Shown: piece after piece, positions 49,401-62,663 of the stretch | Numbering within the stretch: position 1 is the stretch's first letter | How the letters are laid out: every line of letters starts with the position of its first letter | DNA from: Sweltsa coloradensis | Lineage: Eukaryota; Arthropoda; Insecta; Plecoptera; Chloroperlidae | Direction: 5' to 3' | NCBI GenBank assembly: GCA_024449915.1 | Contig: JAMZAV010000100.1 | Location: forward strand, 248,001 to 312,000 | DNA: 64,000 nt | Translations under genes and position numbers: made by a program | Notes under the pieces: model-generated | What the model was told of the DNA's origin: nothing | Seen by the model: only the letters and a program-made list of their open reading frames with translations | The model's database searches: none

Positions 49401-52400
49401 AAAAATGGGGCGGGACAAAACCTTACTTTTGGCCATTATGTGTTGTTTTTTTTGACAATAGTGTAGCCAGCACAGTTATTATTTTGAACGGCTATTGTAC
49501 CACCTCTGGTTGACAGGTTAAAAGTTAAAGAAACATGTCTGAAAAGTTTTCTCAATAAAAGAAGGCCTTTCTTAAAACAGGAAAAAAAGAAGAAAAAATG
49601 GTGCGGGACGTAACCTCACTTTTGGAACTTATGTGTTTTTTTTTTTGACAATAGTGTAGCCAGCACAGTTATTATGCTGAAAGGCTATTGAACCACCTCT
49701 GTCCAATAATTTGAAAGTTGAAGAAACATGGCTGAAAAGTTTTCTGAATAAAAGAGGACCTTACTTTAAACAGGAAAAAAAAGAAATAAAAATTGGTGCG
49801 GGACGTAACCTTACTTTTGGAACTTATGTGTAGTTTTTTTGACAATAGTGTAGCCAGCACAGTTATTATGCTGAAAGGCTATTGTACCACCTCTGGCCGA
49901 TAATTTGAAAGTTGAAGAAACATGGCTGAAAAGTTTTTTCAATGAAAGAAGGCCTTACTTAAAACAGGAAAAAAAAGAAGAAGAAAATGGGGCGGGACGT
50001 AACCTTACTTTTGGAACTTATGTGTAGTTTTTTTGACAATAGTGTAGCTAGCACAGTTATTATGCTAAAAGGCTATTGCACAACCTCTGGCCGATAATTT
50101 GAAAGTTTTAGAAACGTGGCTAAAAAGTTTTCTGAAAGAAAGAGGGCCTTACTTAAAACACGGAAAAAAAGAAAAAAAAATGGGGCGGGACGTTACCTTA
50201 CTTTTGGCCATTATTTGTTGTTTTTTTTGACAATAGTGTAGCCAACACAGTTATTATTCTGAAAGGCTATTGTACCACCTCTGGCCGAAAATTTGAAAGT
50301 TGAAGAAACATGGCTGAAAAGTTTTCTGAATGAAAGGGGGCCTTACTTAAAACAGGAAAAAAAGAAAAAAAAATGGGGCGGGACGTAACCTTACTTTTGA
50401 CCATTATGTGTTGTTTTTTGACAATAGTGTAGCCAGCACAGTTATTATGCTGAAAGGCTATTGTACCACCTCTGGCCGATAATTTGAAAGTTGATGAAAC
50501 ATGGCTGAAAAGTTTTCTGAATGAAAGAGGGCCTTACTTAAAACAAGAAAAAAAAGAAAAAAAATTGATGTGGGACGAAACCTTACTTTTGGTCATTATG
50601 TGTTGTTTTTTTTTGACAAAAGTGTAGCCAGCACAGTTATTATGCTGAAAGGCTTTTGTACCACCTCTGGCCGATAATTTGAAAGTTGAAAAAAAATGGT
50701 CGAAAAGTTATCTATATAAAAGAGGTCCTTACTTAAAACAAAAAAAAAATTGGGCGGGACGTAACCTTACTTTTGGCCATTATGTGTTGTTTTTTTTGAC
50801 AAATAGTGTAGCCAGCACAGTTATTAGGCTGAAAGGCTATTTTACCACCTCTGGCCGATATTTGAAAGTTAAAGAAACATGGCTGAAAAGTTTTCTGAAT
50901 GAAAGAGGGCTTAACTTAAAACAGGAAATTAAAGAAAAAAAAATGGGGCGGGTCGTAACCTTACTTTTGGCCATTATGTGTTGTTTTTTTGACAATAGTG
51001 TAGCCAACACAGTTATTATGCTGAAAGGCTATTGTACCACCTCTGGCCGATAATTTAAAAGTTGAAGAAACATGGCTGAAATGTTTTTCTGATAGAAAGG
51101 GCCTTACTTAAAACGAAAAAAAAGAAAAAAAAATTGGTGCGGGACGTAACCTTACTTTTGGCCATTATGTGTTGTTTTTTTTGACAATAGTGTAGCCAGC
51201 ACAGTTATTATTTTGAAAGGCTATTGTACCACCTCTGGTTGACAATTTAAAAGTTAAAGAAACATGTCTGAAAAGTTTTCTCAATAAAAGAAGGCCTTAC
51301 TTAAAACAGGAAAAAAAGAAGAAAAAATGGGGCGGGACGTAACCTCACTTTTGGAACTTATGTGTTGTTTTTTTTGACAATAGTGTAGCCAGCACAGTTA
51401 TTATGCTGAAAGGCTATTGTTCCATTTCTAGCCGATAATTTGAAAGTTGAAGAAACATGGCTGAAAAGTTTTCTGAATAAAAGAGGGCCTTACTTAAAAC
51501 AGGAAAAAAAAGAAAAAAATTGGTGCGGGACGTAACCTTACTTTTGGCCATTATGTGTTGGTTTTTTTTTGACAATAGTGTAGCCAGCACAGTTATTATT
51601 CTGAATGGCTATTGTACCACCTCTGGTCGATAATTTAAAAGTTAAAGAAACATGGCTGAAAAAAGTTTTCATGAAAGAAGAGGGCCTTACTTAAAACACA
51701 GAAAAGAAGACAAAAAAATGGGGCGGGACGTTACCTTACTTTTGGCATTATGTGTTGTTTTTTGACAATAGTGTAGCCAGCACAGTTATTATGCTGAAAG
51801 GCTATTGAAACACCTCTGTCCGATAATTTGAAAGTTGAAGAAACATTGCTGAAAAGTTTTTTCAATGAAAGAAGGCCTTACTTAAAACAGGAAAAAAAAG
51901 ATGAAGAAAATGGGGCGGGACGTAACCTTACTTTTGGAACTTATGTGTAGTTTTTTTGACAATAGTGTAGCTAGCACAGTTATTATGCTAAAAGGCTATT
52001 GCACAACCTCTGGCCGATAATTTGAAAGTTGAAGAAACGTGGCTAAAAAGTTTTCTGAAAGAAAGAGGGCCTTACTTAAAACAGGAGAAAAAAGAAAAAA
52101 TAGGGCGGGATGTTACCTACTTTTGGATTATTGTTGTTTTTTTTGACAATAGTGTAGCCACAAGTTATTATTCTGAAAGGCTATTGTACCACTCTGGCCG
52201 AAAATTTGAAAGTTGAAGAAACATGGCTGAAAAGTTTTCTGAATGAAAGGGGGCCTTACTTAAAACAGGAAAGAAAGGAAAAAAAATAGGTCGGGACGTT
52301 ACCTTACTTTTGACCATTATGTGTTGTTTTTTTTGACAATTGTGTAGCCATTACAGTTTTTATGCTAAAAGGCTATTGTACCACCTCTGGCCGATAATTA

Positions 52401-54215
52401 AAAGTTAAGAAACATGCTAAAAGTTTTCTGAAGAAAGAGGCCTTACTAAAAAAGAAAAAAAAATTGATGTGGGACGAAACCTTACTTTTGGTCATTATGT
52501 GTTGTTTTTTTTTGACAAAAGTGTAGCCAGCACAGTTATTATGCTGAAAGGCTATTGTACCACCTCTAGCCGATAATTTGAAAGTTGAAGAAACATGGCT
52601 GAAAAGTTTTCTGAATGAAAGAGGGCCTTACTTAAAACAGGAAAAAAAAGAAAAAAATGGTGCAGGACGTAACCTTACTTTGGCATTATGTTTGTTTTTT
52701 TGACAATAGTGTAGCCAGCACAGTTATTATGCTGAAAGGCTATTGACCACCTCTGCGATAATTTAAAGTTGAAAAACATGGTCGAAAAGTTATCTGAATA
52801 AAGAGGTCCTTCTTAAAACACGAAAAAAAAAGAAAAAAAAATTGGGCGGACGTAACCTTACTTTGGCCATTATTGTTGTTTTTTTGACAATAGTGTAGCC
52901 AGCACAGTTATTATGCTGAAAGGCTATTGTACCACCTCTGGCCGATATTTGAAAGTTAAGAACATGCTGAAAATTTTCTGAATGAAAGAGGGCTTACTTA
53001 AAACCGAAATAAGAAAAAAAAATGGGCGGGCGTAACCTTACTTTTGGCCATTATGTGTTGTTTTTTTGACAATAGTGTAGCCAACACAGTTATTATGCTG
53101 AAAGGCTATTGTACCACCTCTGGCCGATAATTTAAAAGTTGAAGAAACATGGCTGAAATGTTTTCTGAATGAAAGGGGGCCTTACTTAAAACAGGAAAAA
53201 AAGAAAAAAAAATGGGGCGGGACAAAACCTTACTTTTGGTCATTATGTGTTGTTTTTTTGACAATAGTGTAGCCAGCACAGTAATTATGCTGAAAGGCTA
53301 TTGTTCCACCTCTAGCCGATAATTTGAAAGTTGAAGAAACATGGCTGAAAAGTTCTCTGAATAAAAGAGGGCCTTACTTAACAACGGAAAAAAAAAAAAA
53401 AATGGGGCGAACGTACCTACTTTTGGAACTTATGTTAGGTTTTTTTTGACAAAAGTGTAGCCAGCACAGTTATATGCTGAAAGGCTATTGTACCACCTCT
53501 GGCCGATAACTTGAAAGTTGAAGAATTATGGCTGAAAAGTTTTCTGAATGAAAGAGGGCCTTACTTAAAACACGGAAAAAAGAAAAAAAAGGGCGGGACG
53601 TTACCTTACTTTTGGCCATTTTGTGTTGTTTTTTTGACAAAAGTGTAGCCAGCACAGTTCTTATGCTGAAAGGCTATTGTACCACCTCTGGCCGATAATT
53701 TGAAAGTTGAAGAAACAAATCTAAAGTTCTGATGAAGAGGACTTACTTTAAAGGTTGTCCCATAATTTGAAATTAAGAAACAAGTCTGAAAGTTCTGAAT
53801 AAAAGAGGACCTTACTTTAAACAGGAAAAAAAAGAAAAAAAAATTGGGCGGGACGTAACCTTACTTTTGGCCATTATGTGTTTTTTTTTTAAATAGCCAG
53901 TATAGCAATAGCAATAGTGTAGCCAGCACAGTAATTATGCTGAAAGGCTATTGTTTTACCTCTAGCCGATAATTTGAAAGTTGAAGAAACATGGCTGAAA
54001 AGTTTTCTGAATAAAAGAGGGCCTTACTTAAAACAGGAAAAAAAAGAAAAAAAAATTGGTGCGGGACGTAACCTTACTTTTGGCCATTATGTGTTGTTTT
54101 TTTGACAGTAGTGTAGCCAGCACAGTTATTATTCTGAACGGCTATTGTACCACCTCTGGTTGATAATTTAAAAGTTAAAGAAACATGGCTGAAAAGTTTT
54201 CTCAATGAAAGAAGG
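49400..54215 (+). repeat. Mostly clean island of the array
   Basis: Units here are near the clean consensus again, with patches of dropped bases near 52.1-53.0 kb. Around 53,885-53,915 a unit carries an inserted AATAGCCAGTATAGCAATAG; remnants of the same insertion are visible in degraded units near 43,705 and 49,255. Confidence 0.8.
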
Positions 54216-57180
54216 CCTTACTTAAAAAAAAAAAAGAAAAAAAATTTGGGGGGAAAAAAAAAACCACTTTTGGCCATTATTTTTGTTTTTTTAAAAGGGG
54301 CCCAAATTTTTCTGAGGGGAAAAACCGGTTAAAAAAAAGAAAAAACGGTAAAATTTTCGAATGGGGGTTTTTAAAGGAAAAAAAAAAAAAAAGGGGGGGT
54401 AACCACTTTTTTTCCCTTTGTGTTGTTTTTTTTTTAAAAAATTCCCGAAAATTTTTTTAAAGGGGAAAACCCCCCGGAAAAAATTTTTTTAAAAAAGGCT
54501 GAAAATTTTTTTAAAAAAAAGGGGGGTACTTAAAAGGAAAAAAAGGGGGAAAAAAAGGGGCATAATTAGGGGGCCCAGGGTTTTTTTTAAAAAGGAGCCC
54601 CCCATTTTTAAACGAAAAAAGAAAAAACCCGGCCATAATTTGAAATTGGTTTTGGGGAAAGTTTTTTTAAAAAAAAATTATTTAAAAAAAAAAAAAAAAT
54701 TTGGGGGGACGAAATTTAAGAAAAATTGTGGGTTTTTTTTTTTAAAAAGTGGCCAGGGAAAAAAAAAACAAAAAGTACCACCTTGGCAGAATTTTTAAAA
54801 TTAAAAAAATGGCGAAAATTTTTTATGAAAGGGGTTTTTTTAAAACCCGGAAAAAAAAAAAAAAATTTGGGGGGTTAAATTTCTTTTTGGGGGTTTTTTT
54901 TTAAAAAGAAGAAATTTTTTAAAACTAATTTTTCCCCCTGTTTGTTTTTTGAAATTTTAAGAAAAAAGGAAACCATTTCCCCTTTGGGGGTTTTTTGTTT
55001 AAAACCCCAAATTTTTTCGGGGCCCCCAAAAAAACGGAGGGGAAAAAACCACGGAACCTTTTTGGGAATGGTGGGTTTTTGGGGTTTAGGTTCCCCGTTA
55101 AAAATTTCCTGTTTTTTTTTTTTTACAACTATTCTTTTTAAAAAAATTTTTGGTGAAAATTTTTTTAAATTTTTTAAAATTAAAACGTAAATAGAAAAAA
55201 TTTTTTTTTTTTTAATTATTTAAAAAATTTTTTTTAAAAATTTTTTTTAAAAAAAAGGAAAAAATCTTGAAATTTTTTTTTTAAATTTTTTTTTAAATTT
55301 CTAAAAATTTTTTTTGGTACTTTTTTTTTTTTAAAAAAAAAAAAAGGGGGGGTTTTTTTTTTTTTTTGGGGGTTTTTTTAAAATTTTCCGGGTTTTATTT
55401 TTTAAAGAAAAATTTTTTTTGTTTTTTTTTGGGTTTAAAAAAAAAATTTTTAAAAAAGTTTTAATTTAAAAGAAAAAGGGGTTTAAATGGAGGGGGAAGG
55501 AAAAAAAAATTTTTATTTTTTTTTTAATTTTTTTTTTAAATTATTTTTTTTTTAAATAGTTTAATTTTAAACCTTATTATTTTCACGGAAACATTTTTGG
55601 TTGATAGAACCCGGGAAAATTTTTTTTGAAAAGGCACCCCCAAAAAAAAAAAAGAAAAAAAAACGAAGGGAAAAACCTTTTAAAAAAGGAAAAAGGGAAA
55701 AAAAAAATTGGGGGGGGACCTTTTTTTGGCCTTGGGTTTTTTTACAAAATTGCCAAATTTAAAGTTTAAAGCGTTTTTTTTAATTCCGAAAGAAATTATA
55801 AAACACGAAAAAGGAAAAAAAAAGGGGCCCAAAAAAAAAAAGGAAAAAAAATGGGGGGGTTTTTTCCCAATTTTTTTTTTTTTTGAAAAACCAGCAATTT
55901 TTATGAAAAAAAATTGATTTCTTGGGAATTAAAATTAAAAAAAGGAAAAAAAATTTTTAAAAAAAGGGCCTTACTTAAAAAAAAAAAAAAAAAAAATGGG
56001 GGGAAAAAATTTTTTTTTAGTGTTTATTTTTTCAAATTAAGAAAAAGCTAAAAACTTTTTAAACCCCCCCCAAAAAAGGGAAAAAAATTTGGGGAAAAAA
56101 AATTTCCCCAAAAAAAGGGGGTTTTAAAGGGAAAAAAAAAAAATTGAAGGGGGAAAAACCCCCCTTTTCCCTTTTTGTTTTTATTTTAAAAAATGGCCGA
56201 AAAATTTTTTCTAAAAGGAGCCCTTTTTCCGAAAGGAAAAAAAAAAAATTCGAAAATTTTTTTAATGGGGGTTCTTAAAATGGAAAAAAGAAAAAAAAAT
56301 TGTTTCAGGCCCCTTTTTTCCATTATGGGTTTTTTTTTTTAAAGGGGCCCACAAATTTCGAGAAAAACCCCCTTTTAAAAAAAAAAAAAAATTCCCGAAA
56401 TTTTTTCCCAAAAAGGGGTTTTTTTTAAAAAGGAAAAAAAAAAAAGGAAAAAAAGGGGGGGGGCCAAAAAAAAAATTTGAATTAGGATTTTTGAAATTTA
56501 AAACCTTATTACGGAAAAAAAAAATTGGCCGATAATTTAAATTTTAAAAAATTTTTTTTTTCCCCAAAAAAAGGGGGTTTTAAAAAGGAAAAAAAAGGAA
56601 AAAATCGGGTAATATTTTTAAATGTGATTTTTTTCCCAAAAGACCAGCCTTTTTTTTTTAAAGGAAAGAAAAAAAAAAAGAAGAAAAAAAAAGGCTAAAA
56701 ATTTTTTTTAAAAATGGGGTTTTTTTAAAAAAAAAAGGAAAAAAAAGGGGGGGGGGTTTTTTTTTTTTAAATTTTTTTTTGGAAAAAAACAAAAGTTTAT
56801 TTAAAAAAATTTTTTAACCCGGAAAAAAAGAAAAAAAAATTTTAAAATTTTTTGAAAAGGGTCCCGGCCGTTTTTTTTGGGTTAAAAATCTGGCGAAAAT
56901 TTTTTGAAAGACCTTCTTAAAAGGGAAAAAAAAAAAAAAATTGGGGGGGAAAAAAGGGGTTTTTTCTTTTGCAAAAGTTTTTAAAAAAATTTAGCGATTT
57001 TTTGAAACCCCCTCCCAAAATTTAAATTGAAGAAAAGGGAAAAGTTTTTTGAATAAAGGGCCTTATTAAAACGGAAAAAAAGAAAAAAAAAAAGGGGGCG
57101 GGAAAATTAAATTTTGGAAAATTTTTTTTTTTACATAGTGTAGCCCCCAGAAAATTTTTTCGGCTATTGTACCACCCGGG
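54216..57180 (+). other. Collapsed low-complexity sequence in the array
   Basis: The sequence is largely runs of A, T, G and C. Faint unit landmarks remain (GTGTTGTTTTTTT near 54,420; GTACCACCTTGG near 54,775; GCCTTACTTAAAA near 55,970). I read this as failed consensus. Short open frames here are meaningless. Confidence 0.85.
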
Positions 57181-57195
57181 ATAATTTAAAAATTG

Positions 57196-57336
<141 letters not shown>

Positions 57337-60300
57337 ATGGCTGAAAAGTTTTCTGAATGAAAGAGGGCTTACTTAAAACAAAAAAAAAAGAAAAAAAAAA
57401 ATAGGCGGGGCCTAACCTTATTTTGGCACTTATGTGTTGTGTTTTTGACAAAAGTGTAGCCAGCACAGTTATGAGCTGAAAGGCTATTGTAAACCACCTC
57501 TGGGCCCATAATTTGAAAGTTGAAGAAACGTGGTTGAAAAGTTATCTGAAAGAAAAAGGGCCTTACTTTAAACAGGAAAAAAAGAAAAAAAATTGGGGCG
57601 GGACGTAACCTTACTATTCGACATTGTGTGTTTTTTTTTTTTTGACAAAGTGTAGCCAGGACAGTTATTTTGCTGAAAGGCTATTGTACACCTCTGGCCC
57701 ATAATTGAGTGTTAAGAATCATGGCTGAAAAGTTTTCTGTATGAATGAGGGCCTTACTTAAAACCCGAAAAAAAAGAGAAAAAAAAATTGGGGCGGGACG
57801 TAACCTTACTTTTAGCCATTAGGTGTTGTTTCTTTTGACAAAAGTATAGCCAGCACATTTATTATGCTGATAGGCTATTGAACCACCTCTGTCCGATAAT
57901 TTGAAAGTTGAAGAAACATGGCTGAAAAGTTTTCTGAATGAAAGAGGGCCTTACTTTAAACAGGAAAAAAAGAAAAAAAAATAGTGCGGGACGTTACCTT
58001 ACTTTTGGCCATTATTTGTTTTTTTTTACAATAGTGTAGCCAGCACAGTTATTATGCTGAAAGGCTATTGTATCACCTCTGGCCGATAATGTGAAAGTTG
58101 AAGAAACATGACAGAAAAGTTTTCTGAATGAAAGAGGGCCTTACTTAAAACAGGAAAAAAACGGAAAAAAAATGGGGCGAGACGTATCCTAACTTTTGGC
58201 CATTATGTGTTGTTTTTTGACAATAGTGTAGCCAGTACAGTTATTATGCTGAAAGGCTATTGTTCCACCTCTAGCCGATAATTTGAAAGTTGAAGAAACA
58301 TGGCTGAAAAGTTTTCTGAATAAAAGAGGGCCTTACTTAAAACTGGAAAAAAAAGAAAAAAAATTGGTGCGGGACGTAACCTTACTTTTGGCCATTATGT
58401 GTTGTTTTTTTGACTGTAGTGTAGCCAGCACAGTTATTATTCTGAACGGCTATTGTACCACCTCTGGTTGATAATTTAAAAGTTAAAGAAACATGGCTGA
58501 AAAGTTTTCTCAATGAAAGAAGGCCTTACTTAAAACAGGAAAAAAAAGAAGAAAAAAATGGGGCGGGACGTAACCTTACTTTTGGAACTTATGTGTAGTT
58601 TTTTTGACAATAGTGTAGCCAGCACAGTTATTATGCTGAAAGGCTATTGTACCACCTCTGGCCGATAATTTGAAAGTTGAAGAAACGTGGCTAAAAAGTT
58701 TTCTGAAAGAAAGAAGGGCCTTACTTAAAACACAGAAAAAAAGAAAAAAAAATGGGGCGGGACGTTACCTTACTTTTGGCATTATGTGTTGTTTTTTGAC
58801 AATAGTGTAGCCAGCACAGTTATTATGCTGAAAGGCTATTGTACCACCTCTGGCCGAAAATTTGAAAGTTGAAGAAACATGGCTGAAAAGTTTTCTGAAT
58901 GAAAGAGGGCCTTACTTAAAACAGGAAAAAAAAGAAATAAAAATTGGTGCGGGACGTAACCTTACTTTTGGAACTTATGTGTAGTTTTTTTGACAATAGT
59001 GTAGCCAGCACAGTTATTATGCTGAAAGGCTATTGTACCACCTCTGGCCGATAATTTGAAAGTTGAAGAAACGTGGCTAAAAGTTTTCTGAAAGAAAGAG
59101 GGCCTTACTTTAAACAGGAAAAAAAAGAAAAAAAAATTGGTGCGGGACGTAACCTTACTTTTGGCCATTATGTGTTGTTTTTTTGACAATAGTGTAGCCA
59201 GCACAGTTATTATGCTGAAAGGCTATTGTACCACCTCTGGCCGATAATTTAAAAGTTAAAGAAACATAGCTGAAAAAAATTCTGAATAAAAGAAGGCCTT
59301 ACTTTAAACAGGAAAAAAAAGAAAAAGAATTGGTGCGGGACGTAACCTTACTTTTGGCCATTATGTGTTGTTTTTTTGACAATAGTGTAGCCAGCACAGT
59401 TATTATTCTGAAAGGCTATTGTACCACCTCTGGCCGATAATTTAAAAGTTGAAGAAACATGGCTGAAAAGTTTTCTCAATGAAAGAAGGCCTTACTTTAA
59501 AACAGGAAAAAAAGAAGAAAAAATGGGGCGGGACGTAACCTTACTTTTGGAACTTATGTGTAGTTTTTTTGACAATAGTGTAGCCAGCACAGTTATTATG
59601 CTGAAAGGCTATTGTACCACCTCTGGCCGATAATTTGAAAGTTGAAGAAACGTGGCTAAAAGTTTTCTGAAAGAAAAGGGCCTTACTTTAAACAGGAAAA
59701 AAAGAAAAAAAAATTGGTGCGGGACGTAACCTTACTTTTGGCCATTATGTGTTGTTTTTTTGACAATAGTGTAGCCAGCACAGTTATTATGCTGAAAGGC
59801 TATTTTACCACCTCTGGCCGATAATTGAAAGTTGAAGAAACATGGCTGAAAAGTTTTCTGAATGAAAGAGGGCCTTACTTAAAACACGGAAAAAAGAAAA
59901 AAAATGGGGCGGGACGTTACCTTACTTTTGGCCATTATGTGTTGTTTTTTTTGACAATAGTGTAGCCAGCACAGTTATTATGCTGAAAGGCTATTGTACC
60001 ACCTCTGGCCGATAATTTGAAAGTTGAAGAAACATGGCTGAAAAGTTTTCTGAATGAAAGAGGGCCTTACTTAAAACAGGAAAAAAAGAAAAAAAAATTG
60101 GGGCGGGACGTAACCTTGCTTTTAGCCATTATGTGTTGTTTTTTGACAATGGTGTAGCCAGCACAGTAACTATGCTGAAAGGCTATTGTACCACCTCTGG
60201 CCGATAATTTGAAAGTTGAAGAAACATGGCTGAAAAGTTTTGTGAATGAAAGAGGGCCTTACTTAAAACAGGAAAAAAAGAAAAAAAAATGGGGCGGAAC

Positions 60301-60910
60301 GTAACCTTACTTTTTGCCATTATGTGTTGTTTTTTTGACAAAAGTGTAGCCAGCACAGTTATTATGCTGAAAGGCTATTGTACCACCTCTGGCCGATAAT
60401 TTGAAAGTTGAAGAAACATGGCTGAAAAGTTTTCTGAATGAAAGAGGGCCTTACTTAAAACAGGAAAAAAAAGAAAAAAAATGGGGCGGGACGTAACCTT
60501 ACTTTTGGCCATTATGTGTTGTTTTTTTTGACAATAGTGTAGCCAGCACAGTTATTATGCTGAAAGGCTATTGTACCACCTCTGGCCGATAATTTGAAAG
60601 TTGAAGAAACATGGCTGAAAAGTTTTTCTGAATGAAAGAGGGCCCTTTCTTAAAAACAGGAAAAAAAAGAAAAAAAAATTGGGGCGGGACGTAACCTTAC
60701 TTTTGGCCATTATGTGTTGTTTTTTTTGACAATAGTGTAGCCAGCACAGTTATTATGCTGAAAGGCTATTGTACCACCTCTGGCCGATAATTTGAAAGTT
60801 GAAGAAACATGGCTGAAAAGTTTTCTGAATGAAAGAGGGCCTTACTTAAAACAGGAAAAAAAGAAAAAAAAATGGGGCGGGACGTAACCTTACTTTTGGC
60901 CATTATGTGT

Positions 60911-61060
60911 AGTTGCATAGTAATTGCAAAATTAATTTTGGAGAATCGGTTTTCTGGATACAGTATCTTAACACCTTCAGATACAACTTCAACTGTAAGG
61001 ACAAATAGATTTCTGAAAATACAGTTGGTGTACGATTTTTTTGTCAAACGGTACAAATAT
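60911..61060 (+). repeat. Spacer block X, copy 1
   Basis: A ~140-bp sequence different from the satellite unit: TTGCAAAATTAATTTTGGAG, AATCGGTTTTCTGGATACAG, ACAACTTCAACTGTAAGGAC, AAATAGATTTCTGAAAATAC, then GTGTACGA, a T-run and AAACGGTACAAATATGA. It replaces the rest of a unit after CCATTATGTGT. Two further copies follow. Confidence 0.9.
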
Positions 61061-61228
61061 GAATTTTTTTGGCTGTTGTTATCAGGGTAGGGTCTAAACC
61101 TTAGAAGTCCATGTAAGTTAGCTGAATGAAAGAGTACCTTTAAAACAACAGCGAAAAAAAATTTTTTTTTGGTCGGGTCATAACCTCACTATCGACTATT
61201 ATATGTTGTTTTTTGACAATAGTGTAGC
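61061..61228 (+). repeat. Diverged single satellite unit between X copies
   Basis: AGCTGAATGAAAGAGTACCT, a decayed A-rich stretch, GGTCGGGTCATAACCTCACT, ATTATATGTTG and ACAATAGTGTAGCCAGCACA. This is clearly a satellite unit, but much more diverged by substitution than units of the array, so it looks older. Confidence 0.8.
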
Positions 61229-61376
61229 CAGCACAGATAGTGCAAAATTTAATTTGTGAATCGGTTTTCTGGATATAGTTTCTTAAAACCTTTAGCTACA
61301 ACTTCAACTATAAGGACAAATAGATTTCCGAAATATCAGTAGGTTTACGATTTTTTTTGCCAGACGATACAAAAAT
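61229..61376 (+). repeat. Spacer block X, copy 2
   Basis: Same order as copy 1 (GTGCAAAATTTAATTTGTG, AATCGGTTTTCTGGATATAG, ACAACTTCAACTATAAGGAC, AAATAGATTTCCGAAATATC, TTTACGATTTTTTTTGCC, GACGATACAAA), with roughly 10% differences. It joins the unit before it at CAGCACAG. Confidence 0.9.
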
Positions 61377-61379
61377 AAA

Positions 61380-61530
61380 AAAAATCATATTTGTACCGTT
61401 TGACAAAAAAAAATCGTACACCAACTGTATTTTCAGAAATCTATTTGTCCTTACAGTTGAAGTTGTAGCTAAAGGTAATAAGAAACTGTTTCCAGAAAAC
61501 CGATTCTCCAAAATTAATTTTGCAATAACT
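61380..61530 (-). repeat. Spacer block X, copy 3, inverted
   Basis: Reverse complement of copies 1 and 2. It begins TCATATTTGTACCGTTTGAC and ends CCAAAATTAATTTTGCAATAACTG, where it runs straight into an inverted satellite unit. With copy 2 it makes a hairpin centred near 61,378. It is closer to copy 1 than to copy 2 (TACACCAACTGTATTTTCAG is shared with copy 1). Confidence 0.9.
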
Positions 61531-62663
61531 GTGCTGGCTACACTATTGTCAAAAAACAACACATAATGGCCAAAAGTAAGGTTACGTCCCGCCCCATTTT
61601 TTTTTCTTTTTTCCGGTTTTGAGTAAGGCCCTATTTCATTCAGAAAACTTTTCAGCCATGTTTCTTCACCTTTCAAATTATCGGCCAGAGGTGGTACAAT
61701 AGCCTTTCAGCACTGTGCTGGCTACACTATTGTCAAAAAAAAACGCATAATGGCCGAAAGTAAGGTTACGTCCCGCCCCAATTTTTTTCTTTTATTTTCC
61801 TGTTTTAAGTAAGGCCCTCTTTCTTCAGAAAACTTTTCAGCCATGTTTCTTCAACTTTCAAACTACGCCAGAGTGGTACAATAGCCTTTCAGCATAATAA
61901 CTGTGCTGGCTACACTATTGTCAAAAAAACAACACATAATGGCCAAAAGTAAGGTTACGTCCCGCCCCATTTTTTTTCTTTTTTTCCTGTTTAAAGTAAG
62001 GCCCTCTTTCTTTCAGAAAACTTTTAGCCACGTTTCTTCAACTTTTCAAATTATCGGCCAGAGGTGGTACAATAGCCTTTCAGAATAATAACTGTGCTGG
62101 CTACACTATTGTCAAAAAAAACAACACATAATGGCCAAAAGTAAGGTTACGTCCCGCCCCAATTTTTTTTTCTTTTTTTTCCTGTTTTAAGTAAGGCCCT
62201 CTTTCATTCAGAAAACTTTTCAGCCATGTTTCTTCAACTTTCAAATTATCGGCCAGAGGTGGTACAATAGCCTTTCAGCATAATAACTGTGCTGGCTACA
62301 CTATTGTCAAAAAAACAACACATAATGGCCAAAAGTAAGGTTACTCCCGCCCTATTTTTTTTTCTTTTTCTTCCTGTTTTAAGTAAGGCCCTCTTTCATT
62401 CAGAAAACTTTTCAGCCATGTTTCTTCAACTTTCAAATTATGGCCAGAGGTGGTACAATAGCCTTTCAGCATAATAACTGTGCTGGCTACACATTTTTAA
62501 AAAAAAACAACACATAATGGCCAAAAGTAATGTTACGTCCCGCCCCATTTTTTTTCTTTTTTTTTCCTTTTTTAAGTAAGGCCCTCTTTCATTCAGAAAA
62601 CTTTTCAGCCATGTTTCTTCAACATTCAAATTATCGAACAGAGGTGGTACAATAGCCTTAAGT
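61531..62663 (-). repeat. Inverted arm of the same satellite, ~6 units
   Basis: The units are the reverse complement of the 26-kb array: GTGCTGGCTACACTATTGTC recurs near 61,529, 61,715, 61,902, 62,093, 62,288 and 62,479. Sequence is mostly clean. The last unit ends in GGTGGTACAATAGCCTTAAG, after which unique DNA begins, so the outer end reads GGCTATTGTACCACCTCTG like the left end of the big array. Confidence 0.97.
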
